DNA of 43,815 bases, taken from contig CP070727.1 of the NCBI GenBank assembly GCA_020350885.1, forward strand, positions 2,235,137-2,278,951. Reading direction: 5' to 3'. Each line of letters begins with the position of its first letter. Position 1 is the stretch's first letter. Below, one piece after another: positions 27,092 to 35,497 of this stretch. The translations under genes and the position numbers were made by a program. The stretch is from a bacterium. GTDB lineage: Bacteria; Krumholzibacteriota; Krumholzibacteriia; Krumholzibacteriales; Krumholzibacteriaceae. The notes beneath the pieces are model-generated. The model was not told the DNA's origin. It was given only the letters and a program-made list of their open reading frames with translations, and did not search any database.

Positions 27092-28486
27092 ATGAATCGG
27101 CGCGAAGAAACGGTTGAGGATCGAGGCACGGGATCCACTAGACGCGACTTCATCAAGACATCGGTCGTCGGCGGGTTGGGCACGGTGCTCGCCGCAGGAG
27201 GGGGCTTGGCATCGGCATACGGCCGGGAGCGGGGATCCGCATCACGCGGGCAAAAAAGCTCCAAGCCACCACAGGAACACGAAGAGAAAGAGGCGCCGAA
27301 GATCAAGAGCTACCGCACGCTCGGCCGCACGGGGTGGAAGGTGTCCGATATCTCGTCCGGGGATCCGAACGATGAGGGCGTTCTGCGTTTCTTGTTCGAG
27401 GCGGGCGTTAACTATTTCGATACGGCTGAGGTTTATCGCAACGGTCGTGGCGAGCGGATGTTCAGTGAGGTTTTCCGGGGCAGTAGCCGGAAATCGGTCT
27501 TCATTACGACGAAGCTCGTCATCGGGGCGAACAGGTCAAAGGATCATTTTCTAAGGCGGATGAGGGGATGCCTCGAGCGCCTCCGTTCCGACTACATCGA
27601 TTGTATGATGATACACATGCCGCCGAGCGTGAAAGACCTCTTGACTCCCGGCTTTCACGAGGCGATCGCCGAGATGAAACAGGATGGGCGGGTACGTTTC
27701 TGCGGTGTCTCGCACCACGGATCGTACTACGACGATACCATTCGCGAGCCGATGGACAGGGTGCTGCTCACAGCAATCGAGGATGGCAGATTCGATCTGA
27801 TCCTGCCCGTGTATAATTTTCTCAATGAGCACGATGGTGATCGAATTCTCGCCGAAGCCGCAAAGAAGAAAGTCGGTACCATCGTCATGAAGTCGAATCC
27901 GGTGGGCAACTACTACGATTTTGAGGCCAGGGTCGAATCGATGAAGGAGAAAAGTGGAGAGATGTACGAGTACTATAGCCGCATGCTCGCAAAGGCGAGG
28001 GAGAAGGCCATCCTCACAAAGAAGTTCATCGAAGAGTACGGGCTCGACAGTCCCGGTAAGCTCACTGAGGCGGCGATCCGGTATGTGCTCTCCAATGACA
28101 ATGTCGGCACGGTGATTCTCTCGTTCAACACGTTCGACGATGTGAAGCGATACGTGGCACTATCGGGTACCGATCTGGGTAGCAGCGACCAGGGGATGCT
28201 CGATGACTACCGCGAGTGTTTCGGCGATCTCTATTGCCGCCATGCATGCGGCCGCTGCGAGCCTTCATGCCCGTACGGCGTTCCGGTCAACACGATCATG
28301 CGCTATCAGCATTACTTCGATGCCCAGGGGAGGGAGAAGGAAGCGATGTCGAAGTATGCGAAGCTACCAACCCGCAGGGCGGATCTTTGCCTTGAGTGCG
28401 AAGGGTGGTGCGAGCGCGCATGTCCCTACGGAGTACCGATCAAGGGACTCCTCTGTATGAGTCACGAGATGCTGACACTTGCGTGA
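27092..28486 (+). CDS. Tat-exported aldo/keto reductase with C-terminal 2x[4Fe-4S] ferredoxin domain
   Basis: 464 residues. A twin-arginine signal (STRRDFIKTSVVGG, then an alanine/glycine-rich core) directs export of the folded protein. The AKR barrel keeps all four catalytic residues: Asp and Tyr in NYFDTAEVYRNG, Lys in FITTKLVIG, His in CMMIHMPP. The tail has two cysteine sets, CRHACGRCEPSC followed by PYG, and CLECEGWCERAC followed by PYG, each fit for a [4Fe-4S] cluster. Such AKR-ferredoxin fusions (COG1453-like) exist, but a Tat signal means assembly in the cytoplasm and work in the periplasm. The substrate is unknown. The ATG at 27092 has GGGGG upstream; the frame stays open further upstream inside the radical SAM gene, without similarity. 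Confidence 0.88.
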   Translation: MNRREETVEDRGTGSTRRDFIKTSVVGGLGTVLAAGGGLASAYGRERGSASRGQKSSKPPQEHEEKEAPKIKSYRTLGRTGWKVSDISSGDPNDEGVLRFLFEAGVNYFDTAEVYRNGRGERMFSEVFRGSSRKSVFITTKLVIGANRSKDHFLRRMRGCLERLRSDYIDCMMIHMPPSVKDLLTPGFHEAIAEMKQDGRVRFCGVSHHGSYYDDTIREPMDRVLLTAIEDGRFDLILPVYNFLNEHDGDRILAEAAKKKVGTIVMKSNPVGNYYDFEARVESMKEKSGEMYEYYSRMLAKAREKAILTKKFIEEYGLDSPGKLTEAAIRYVLSNDNVGTVILSFNTFDDVKRYVALSGTDLGSSDQGMLDDYRECFGDLYCRHACGRCEPSCPYGVPVNTIMRYQHYFDAQGREKEAMSKYAKLPTRRADLCLECEGWCERACPYGVPIKGLLCMSHEMLTLA

Positions 28487-28490
28487 AATG

Positions 28491-28518
28491 ACAAGGATAC
28501 TCTTTTCCTTGTTATTTT
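28491..28518 (+). terminator. probable rho-independent terminator of the radical SAM-AKR unit
   Basis: Stem ACAAGGA (28491-28497) with TCCTTGT (28506-28512), eight-base loop, then TATTTT. It lies between convergent genes; the T run serves the plus strand. Confidence 0.6.
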
Positions 28519-28533
28519 GATTGGGAAGCGTAC

Positions 28534-30492
28534 TCATCTGAGCAGCACCATCTTCCTCGATATGGTCTTTTTACTACTTTTCAGCCTGTATACGTATACG
28601 CCTGATGCGACCGGATTCCCTTGAGTATCTAATCCATTCCAATCGACCGAATGTAGCCCTCGCGGCTGCTCCTCATTCACCAGTCTGGTTATGTACTTTC
28701 CCGAAATATCATAGAGCTCCAATATAACATGGCTGTTTTCGGGCACGTAGTAGCGGATCGTTGTCGAGGGATTAAACGGATTGGGATGGTTCTGATAGAG
28801 GGTTGGTAGTAGTGCCGGCGTAGAGATCGGATCGGTCTCGAAGAGTGTACGCCTGCCGTCTTCGTCGGAGACATCGATACGGTAGGTGTACGATCCACCC
28901 GATTCGTACGAATCATCAACGAATGTGTATGTCAGATCATTCCTCTCTATCGCGGGATTCGACAGTTCCTCATACTGTCCTGCGGGGAGATTCTTCCGTG
29001 ATACGAAGAAGTTCATTCCGGTACCTACCGCTGAAAGCTTCCAGCCGATCCGGATTGCGTCGTTATCAAATGAAGCCACGTAGCTCCGCAGCAGCGTAGC
29101 GGTGAAACCACCGTCGAACATGATCCGTTGTCCAAATATGTCGGGATCGGGGTTTCGGGTATCCCGCCAGGCGACGATCATTCCCCCGGCACCGTCGGTT
29201 GTCGCGGTGAGATTTGATTGGCTGTTCGGGGCTGTGCAGAGGGAGTCCCCGTTCTCCCGCCACAGGCACGTACCCATATTATTGATTCGCTGTGCATAGA
29301 CATCCCACCCGCTCGTTACGTCATTGCGGTCGTCGGCCCACGAGATGATCGCCCCTTCGTTCCCATCGGAAACGATCCTCGAGTCGTAGGGATGTCCGCT
29401 CATGTGACGGATCGGCACGCCCCAGGGGGGAGGCCATACCTTCATTCCTGATGAATTGACCCGATGGGCATACAGGTAGCTCTGCTCCGATCCGGCACGG
29501 AAATCCTCCCAGACGACTATCACCCCGCCGATACCGTCGGCGGTGATCTGTGGATAGCGTTGGGTGCCGGATTCATTGCAGAGAACGATCCCACCCGGTG
29601 TGAATACCTCATTTCCCGATGAATCAATTCTCTGGAGATAGGTGTCGAAGCTCGTGCCCCGCCTGTCGTACCATGTGACAAACACGCCGCCGGCGCCATC
29701 GGTCGCGATCCTGGGTTCGTATTGTATATTGTTATCCTGGCATACCGGTACGCCGTCTGTCTTCCACTGCACGACACCGGCTCCGTTCACCTTCTGCGCG
29801 TAGAGATCGCCCTCCGCCCGGTAGTCGACCCATACGATTATGGCACCGCCACTATCATCCGAGATGATCTGAACCTCATGCTGGATGCTGTCTGCCGTGC
29901 AGATCGGAATACCGTCCGCCGTCCATATGGGATTGCCGGCAGCATCGATCCGCTGAGCGTAGATATCGCTGTTCGGAGAGGTCCGCTCATCGGTCCACGC
30001 GATAATGCATCCTCCCGATCCATCCGCGCAGATCTCGGACCACTCCTGGTCGTAGGCCGCAGTGCACACGGCAATTCCGTTGTCGGCCCAGATGCTGTTT
30101 CCGAGGCTATCGACGCGCTGGGCATGGAGGTCGTACTCCACGAGATTGTAGACCGCCCAGACGATGACGGCTCCGCCAAATCCGTCGGCAGTGATGTGTG
30201 GCCGGATCATGTTGAAGTCCGAGCCGCCGACCGGGATACCGTTCACGGTCCATCTGGCCCTGCCGAGCTCGCTGATCCGCTGGGCGTAAATATCATGTGG
30301 GAAGGTACGGCCATCTACCCAGGTAATTATTGCGCCCCCCACATCATCGGAGCAGATCCGCGGTTGACTCTGTTCGCCCATGGCGATACATATCGGCGCG
30401 CCATCGATTGTCCAGCCGGCGTAGAGGGGGGGAGTGCCAATGAATATGAAACAGAAAATGATCGCAGTGGTGATTAGTGGCATTTTTCGCAT
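28534..30492 (-). CDS. secreted eight-repeat beta-propeller protein with FlgD-like (T9SS-type) C-terminal domain
   Basis: 652 residues. A signal peptide (about 1-25, ending LYA) leads to eight blade repeats (about 28-435) such as CADGSGGCIIAWTDERTSP and ATDGAGGVFVTWYDRR. A linker domain (about 440-545, with RIGWKLSAVG and YTYRIDVSDEDG) of fibronectin type follows, then the FlgD-like domain LYQNHPNPFNPSTTIRYYV, LELYDISGKYITRLVNEE, GVYVYRLKSSKK and KMVLLR. The domain order is the same as in the 806-residue paralogue. GAGGAG lies seven bases before the ATG. No strong promoter could be matched upstream. Confidence 0.9.
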   Translation of the reverse strand: MRKMPLITTAIIFCFIFIGTPPLYAGWTIDGAPICIAMGEQSQPRICSDDVGGAIITWVDGRTFPHDIYAQRISELGRARWTVNGIPVGGSDFNMIRPHITADGFGGAVIVWAVYNLVEYDLHAQRVDSLGNSIWADNGIAVCTAAYDQEWSEICADGSGGCIIAWTDERTSPNSDIYAQRIDAAGNPIWTADGIPICTADSIQHEVQIISDDSGGAIIVWVDYRAEGDLYAQKVNGAGVVQWKTDGVPVCQDNNIQYEPRIATDGAGGVFVTWYDRRGTSFDTYLQRIDSSGNEVFTPGGIVLCNESGTQRYPQITADGIGGVIVVWEDFRAGSEQSYLYAHRVNSSGMKVWPPPWGVPIRHMSGHPYDSRIVSDGNEGAIISWADDRNDVTSGWDVYAQRINNMGTCLWRENGDSLCTAPNSQSNLTATTDGAGGMIVAWRDTRNPDPDIFGQRIMFDGGFTATLLRSYVASFDNDAIRIGWKLSAVGTGMNFFVSRKNLPAGQYEELSNPAIERNDLTYTFVDDSYESGGSYTYRIDVSDEDGRRTLFETDPISTPALLPTLYQNHPNPFNPSTTIRYYVPENSHVILELYDISGKYITRLVNEEQPRGLHSVDWNGLDTQGNPVASGVYVYRLKSSKKTISRKMVLLR

Positions 30493-31170
30493 GGGAAGTC
30501 TCCTCGGTGGTGAAAATGTTTTTTAGAATGAAAATAGTTACAGTCAGCGTACCATCAGGCAGGTGCGGTATCAACGCATAAAAGAACGTTTACGGATGGC
30601 GCCGGGCGTTTGTGAGGTGTGAAACGCTTTTGCCGCTCATGCCCATCTTCAATATGCTTAGTGAATTCCTATATTCCACGTAGGCACGATCCCACATACA
30701 GGATAATTCATTAAATATAAATGTGTCTACATATGATAAGTTTCAACAATTCTCCGCTATATGGATAATATTTGCATTTAACGAATTCCTTCCCGTTTAT
30801 GTTCATATAGCATGTTCCTTCGTTATTACACATGACTCTCGACAATTCCTCATAATAGACTGTACTTCCAATGTATTGTGCAATGCCTGTATCCCTCTGG
30901 ACGGCGCACCGTTCGCCGCATTCCCGGCCGACAGCCATCCCTTAATCGTTGAAATCATTATTAATCAACAGCTATTCGGCCGGTTGACCCGTTGAAGCCA
31001 TACATACATTCGAATCGATCCATTCATGGTATGTGGCTTGCATTTCAGACCATTCCGGCGAAGTACGAGGAAGTAAATCCAGAGTTTTGTCATGGGAACA
31101 CGCAGGTCGCAACTCAGACCTGCCGGGATTTGACATGCTGCGAGAGAGGGTGAAAGCCGTGCATCATTCA
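30493..31170. other. long AT-rich divergent region upstream of the eight-gene envelope operon
   Basis: 678 bases, clearly poorer in GC than the genes around it from about 30640 to 30970. It should hold the promoter of the operon that starts at 31171. Only a weak match was found (TTGAAA about 30948, then TATTCG), so none is called. A perfect stem-loop lies at 31102-31123. A 90-codon frame from 30723 has no recognisable features and is not called. Confidence 0.5.
31102..31123 (+). promoter_or_regulatory. stem-loop in the leader of the envelope operon
   Basis: GCAGGTC (31102-31108) pairs perfectly with GACCTGC (31117-31123) around an eight-base loop, 47 bases before the chosen ATG. It could be an operator dyad or a leader hairpin. 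It has no T run. Confidence 0.4.
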
Positions 31171-34100
31171 ATGAAGACAATGCCAATGTTCATTGTTGCC
31201 GTAATCATTGGAGTGCTCTGCCTGGTGATTACTACGGTACCGGTCCGGGGCCAAACGTACACGAGGCTGCAGGTGCTCCTGCCTGGGGAAACGGCAGCCC
31301 CCGGAACACCGACGGGGAAAACCGGTGCACCTGAAGCACAGACGGCCGGTGTTCCGTTTACCGTAACGGTGCGGGCTTGCGACGGCTCCTGGAATACAGT
31401 GACTTCGATCACGCACATCGTATCCCTGAACTCTACGGACGAGAGTGCAACTCTTCCCGGAAACACCCAGCTTACCGGCGGAGAGGTGGAACTCACGGTC
31501 ACCTTTAACGCTGGTGGCTCCTTCACGGTATCAGCGCATGACGAAACCGATCCAACAATCCCCGATGCACAGTCATCTTTTGTCACCGCTATGGTCCTAC
31601 AAGGATTTCTATTCAACGATATCAGCCAGAAGCACCGTTATGCGGGTGTTCCCGCCGCCTACACGCTGGCAGCGGTCGATCCTACGGGAGCGGTAGTTGC
31701 GGGATTCTCGGGGACCGTGCGTCTGCGGGAGATCACAAGCTACGGTGAAGGTCGTATCTCGCCGGACGAAGTCACCCTGGACGGAGGGACGTGGGCGGGA
31801 GATCTGACGATGTACCGTGCCGATGAGAGCAGCATCAATCGCGGAAATGTAAATATATATGCATATCTGGAATCGGATCCCACCAAGAACGGAACCAGTG
31901 ATCCGTTCATCGTTCATCCCGGCTCGTTTTCGCGTGTACAGATCGTGGTTCCCGGCCAAACTCCCCTTCCGGGGAGCGAGAATGGCACCACAGGTAATCC
32001 GGCGACACAGGCATCCGGACAGGGCTTCAACGCCGATGTGTATGCCACAGACTATTACTGGAATCCGGTTCCGAGCGCCGATGTTGTCCGCATCACATCG
32101 AGCGATCCCGGCGCCAGCACGCCGGTGACCGGAGCGCTGATCGACGGATACCAACAATTCACGGTTACACTCGCTACGGTCGGCGCGCAGACACTCACCG
32201 TCACAGACCAGACGAATGGCGCCATCCTTGGGATGACAAGTGAGCCGATCTCCGTGATTCCAAGTGCCCCCGACCATTTCGAGATCAGTTCTATAACGTC
32301 ACCGATCATGGCGGGACAGGCGGTATCCGTGACTATCCGTGCCACCGATGTGGGTGGAAATACGATACCCGATTACTTTGGCGATGCGATCCTCTCGGCG
32401 AACACCGGGGCGGGCAGCATATCTCCTGAGGCGATATCGTTCACCAACGGGGTGTGGACCGGTGACATGGTATTCAAGGGTGCAGGCGCTGCGGTTTCAT
32501 TCACCTGTTCGGATTATTCGACACCTCCGCACACCGGCACGAGTAACAGTTTTCAGGTGCAGCCGGGTCCATTCACCGGAATGCAGGTACTCCTACCGGG
32601 CCAGATACCGCAGGGTGGAACCGAATCGGGTTACAGCGGAGAACCGATGAGCCAGAACGCGGGATCGAGCTTCAACGTAACAGTTCGTGCCGTCGATGCC
32701 TTCTGGAACAGGGTGCCGGGCATCAATGACCGGATCGCTCTGAGTTCAACCGATCTGTTCGCTGCTATGCCGGCCGAGACGACGCTCGCCAACGGAGAGA
32801 TCTCGTTCCCGGTGACACTCTACGCGCAGGGGAATCAGACAATCACAGCCGAGGATGTCGATTCAGCCGGTAAGGATCCTCATACATCGAGCCCCGTCGA
32901 GATACTGCCAGGTCCGTATTCGAGAATCCTCATACTCGCACCGGGCGAGGAGCTGGCTCCGGGAACGGTGACGGGCCGTACCGGTTCAGCGACCGACCAG
33001 TCAATCAACTACTCGTTCACCGTGACGGTATATGCGACCGATACCTGGTGGAACCCTGTGACCGGTGTCAGTGACAACATCCGGATCACCTCGAACGATC
33101 CGTTAGCCGAGCTGCCTCCTGACTCGCCACTAGTAAACGGCCGTGCGGACCTGAGCGTGCGCCTCGTAACCGGAGGATACCAGCAGATCACAGCCACAAA
33201 TATCACACAGCCGGCGATGCCCACGAGCACCACGCAGGTGCGGGTCATCTCGAGCGGATTCCACCTCGAGGCCGAGGTGAGCCCGACAACGGTGATGGCA
33301 GGTGAAACGTTCACACTCACCGTAAAGGTGACAAACGATGCGGGGAGCGTGATCCAGGAAATCAATTCCTTTGTCGAGATTACTGTCCAGAACGCATCGA
33401 CACAGGAAACGGGTAGGGGCAGTCTGCTCGTCACACAGTTCCAGCTGCTGCAGGGACAGCGGACGGTCACCGAAATCTATACATACGCCGAGCCAATTAT
33501 TCTTATCGCAACAGACGATGCCGGCAACGATCCCGCTGCCTCGGAAGTGATCATCGTGAATCCTGGAGTGCCGGCACAGATCAGGCTCACGAGCGATCCC
33601 GAGTGGGTGGGCGGCAATAAGCACGCAACCATAAGCGCACGTGTCGTCGATGATTACGAAAACGGTGTTCCGGATAGACCCGTCACATTCGAGCTGATCA
33701 GCGGTGACGGCACACTCACGCCTATCGACACGCTGACGGATGATACCGGTGTTGCGGAGGCCGATTTCCTGAGCTCGCGGATCACTGGGATCAGTCGCGT
33801 GAGGGCGACCTCGAACAGCATCGTCGCGGAGCTCGATATCGAGACGGCCCTCGTCGATCCGAACGCAGCGGCGGGAAGCATCACAAACTATCCGAATCCA
33901 TTTCACCCGGACGAAACATCGACGACGATCGCATACAAGCTTTCCGATGACGCGAACGTCACACTCCGTATCTACACGCTTAGTGGAAAGCTCGTGCTCA
34001 GGAAGGATTTTGCACGGAGCTCCGAAGGCGGCGTCTCGGGACTGAACCAGTTCGAATGGGACGGGCGGAACGGGAACGGAACGTACGTCTCCAGTGGTGG

Positions 34101-34179
34101 ATATATCGTTCTTGTAGAAGCGGAAGGACATGGAGAAACACTACACGTCATGCGCCGCAGGGTAGCGGTGGTGCGATAG
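31171..34179 (+). CDS. giant secreted Ig-repeat protein with FlgD-like C-terminal domain
   Basis: 1002 residues from the chosen start. The signal peptide (MKTMPMFIVAVIIGVLCL..., cleavage after VRG) begins there. The body has four copies of one module opening VLLPGExxxxGTxTGxTG and containing FxVTVxAxDxxWNxV; copies start near nt 31257, 31927, 32572 and 32917. A second module type (GRISPDEVTLDGGTWAGDL; GSISPEAISFTNGVWTGDM) sits between copies 1-2 and 2-3, giving A-B-A-B-A-A. Then come two more Ig-like domains, one like Big_1 (VVDDYENGVPDRPVTFELIS), and a FlgD-like end (NYPNPFHPDE...LRIYTLSGKLV...GGYIVLVEAEG). It is probably a surface adhesin or cargo of the operon. Start choice is uncertain; ATG 31135 would lengthen the basic N-region. 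It is first of eight genes. Confidence 0.85.
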   Translation: MKTMPMFIVAVIIGVLCLVITTVPVRGQTYTRLQVLLPGETAAPGTPTGKTGAPEAQTAGVPFTVTVRACDGSWNTVTSITHIVSLNSTDESATLPGNTQLTGGEVELTVTFNAGGSFTVSAHDETDPTIPDAQSSFVTAMVLQGFLFNDISQKHRYAGVPAAYTLAAVDPTGAVVAGFSGTVRLREITSYGEGRISPDEVTLDGGTWAGDLTMYRADESSINRGNVNIYAYLESDPTKNGTSDPFIVHPGSFSRVQIVVPGQTPLPGSENGTTGNPATQASGQGFNADVYATDYYWNPVPSADVVRITSSDPGASTPVTGALIDGYQQFTVTLATVGAQTLTVTDQTNGAILGMTSEPISVIPSAPDHFEISSITSPIMAGQAVSVTIRATDVGGNTIPDYFGDAILSANTGAGSISPEAISFTNGVWTGDMVFKGAGAAVSFTCSDYSTPPHTGTSNSFQVQPGPFTGMQVLLPGQIPQGGTESGYSGEPMSQNAGSSFNVTVRAVDAFWNRVPGINDRIALSSTDLFAAMPAETTLANGEISFPVTLYAQGNQTITAEDVDSAGKDPHTSSPVEILPGPYSRILILAPGEELAPGTVTGRTGSATDQSINYSFTVTVYATDTWWNPVTGVSDNIRITSNDPLAELPPDSPLVNGRADLSVRLVTGGYQQITATNITQPAMPTSTTQVRVISSGFHLEAEVSPTTVMAGETFTLTVKVTNDAGSVIQEINSFVEITVQNASTQETGRGSLLVTQFQLLQGQRTVTEIYTYAEPIILIATDDAGNDPAASEVIIVNPGVPAQIRLTSDPEWVGGNKHATISARVVDDYENGVPDRPVTFELISGDGTLTPIDTLTDDTGVAEADFLSSRITGISRVRATSNSIVAELDIETALVDPNAAAGSITNYPNPFHPDETSTTIAYKLSDDANVTLRIYTLSGKLVLRKDFARSSEGGVSGLNQFEWDGRNGNGTYVSSGGYIVLVEAEGHGETLHVMRRRVAVVR

Positions 34180-34191
34180 ACAGGAGGACCC

Positions 34192-35472
34192 ATGAACCGC
34201 ACTTCAAATAATAAGATCTGGATCCATTCGGCGGTCCTTGCGCTCGTACTTGGCATGCTTACGGTCGGAACATCCGGAGCACGTGCCAATGAGCAGGACG
34301 GAGGAGCTCCGGGAGACTGGCTCTCTAATTATGCGGCGGCCCGAACGATGGGTATCGGTGGAGCCTTCGTCGCGGTAGCCGACGAGCCCATCGGCGCTGT
34401 CTGGAATCCTGCATGCCTGACACGCGTATATCAGAATACGATCCACATTGAGACGGCCCGGTACTTCGAAGGAACGACAATCAACGGGCTGAGCTTTGCC
34501 ACACCAGAGCGAAGGCTGCTGCCGGGCTTCGGCCTTACGGTGCTCTCATTGCGTTCGGGAGAATTCGAACGCACGAACGAGCTGAATGATCCGATGGGCA
34601 CCTTCCGTGAGGGGGAGATGGCGTTCCTGCTGTCTGCATCCAAGGGCATCTCCCGCCGCTTTTCCCTCGGAGCCAATCTCAAGATAATCCGTCAGAGCAT
34701 TGATGAGTTCAATGCCTCCGGCGTCGGCGCCGACCTCGGCCTTCTGTTCAGCATCGTGCCGTCCGTGATGATCGGTGCCTCGGTGCTCAATATAGGCGGC
34801 CCGAACCTGACGTTGCGTGAGACGCCGGAGATCTACCCGGCTGAGTTTCGCGGTGGTATCGCGCTGCGCTTTCTCTCCGGCCGGGCGATGGTCACCTCCG
34901 ACATCAACTACAATGCAGACACCGGAGCGAGGATTCATGCCGGAAGCGAGTTCTGGATCCATCCCACCATGGCTATGCGGCTGGGTTACTGCGACCAGTA
35001 TGTCGCCGGAGGCGTCAGCGTCAATTTTGCTCAGGGGATCCGCCTGGATTACGGCATGATGGATCATTTTCTCGGCGTGATCCATCGCGTCGGGATCTCC
35101 TACCGTTTCGGTGGATTCTACGCCGACTCCGAGGCCATTCCACCGGTGTTTTCCCCGCTCGGAACGGAGTCGGTCACCAAGTTCCATCTCGAGGCCAGGA
35201 CAAAGGCCGAGGCAGTAAGCTGGAGCCTCGATATCGTTGACAAATCCAATCGGATCGTCCGCAGCTTCAGCGGGAATGGGCGGCCGCCGGCACACGTGAT
35301 GTGGGACGGCAAAGACGAGACCGGACTATCCCTGGCAGACGGAGTGTACAGGTACAGGCTCGTTGTCACCGACGTCGCAGGTCAAGAGACGGTGGGGCGG
35401 GAACGCTCGGTCGAAATCATAACTTCGGGGCCGCAGGGCGATGTTCCGGTCATCATCAGTAATGGCAAGTAG
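34192..35472 (+). CDS. PorV/PorQ-like outer-membrane protein with FlgD-type Ig tail
   Basis: 426 residues. A signal peptide ends near ARA. The segment AARTMGIGGAFVAVADEPIG followed by AVWNPACLTR is the hallmark of the UPF0164/PorV-PorQ group, 14-strand barrels of the FadL type that work in type IX secretion by carrying cargo to the cell surface. Alternating beta-strands continue to about residue 315 (VGISYRFGGFY). The last 100 residues are a FlgD-like Ig domain (WSLDIVDKSNRIVRSFSG, HVMWDGKDETG, DGVYRYRLVVTD), an addition to the barrel. It starts 12 bases after the adhesin gene with GGAGG before the ATG, so it is co-transcribed. Confidence 0.88.
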   Translation: MNRTSNNKIWIHSAVLALVLGMLTVGTSGARANEQDGGAPGDWLSNYAAARTMGIGGAFVAVADEPIGAVWNPACLTRVYQNTIHIETARYFEGTTINGLSFATPERRLLPGFGLTVLSLRSGEFERTNELNDPMGTFREGEMAFLLSASKGISRRFSLGANLKIIRQSIDEFNASGVGADLGLLFSIVPSVMIGASVLNIGGPNLTLRETPEIYPAEFRGGIALRFLSGRAMVTSDINYNADTGARIHAGSEFWIHPTMAMRLGYCDQYVAGGVSVNFAQGIRLDYGMMDHFLGVIHRVGISYRFGGFYADSEAIPPVFSPLGTESVTKFHLEARTKAEAVSWSLDIVDKSNRIVRSFSGNGRPPAHVMWDGKDETGLSLADGVYRYRLVVTDVAGQETVGRERSVEIITSGPQGDVPVIISNGK

Positions 35473-35497
35473 CGATCGACTGTAAGGAGTGGTTTGA

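Noticed and set aside
30723..30995. 90-residue frame in the AT-rich gap
   Set aside because: No ribosome site, no homology recognised, unusual composition; probably chance in AT-rich DNA.
33130..34131. 333-residue minus-strand frame
   Set aside because: Antisense to the Ig-repeat protein and without recognisable features.
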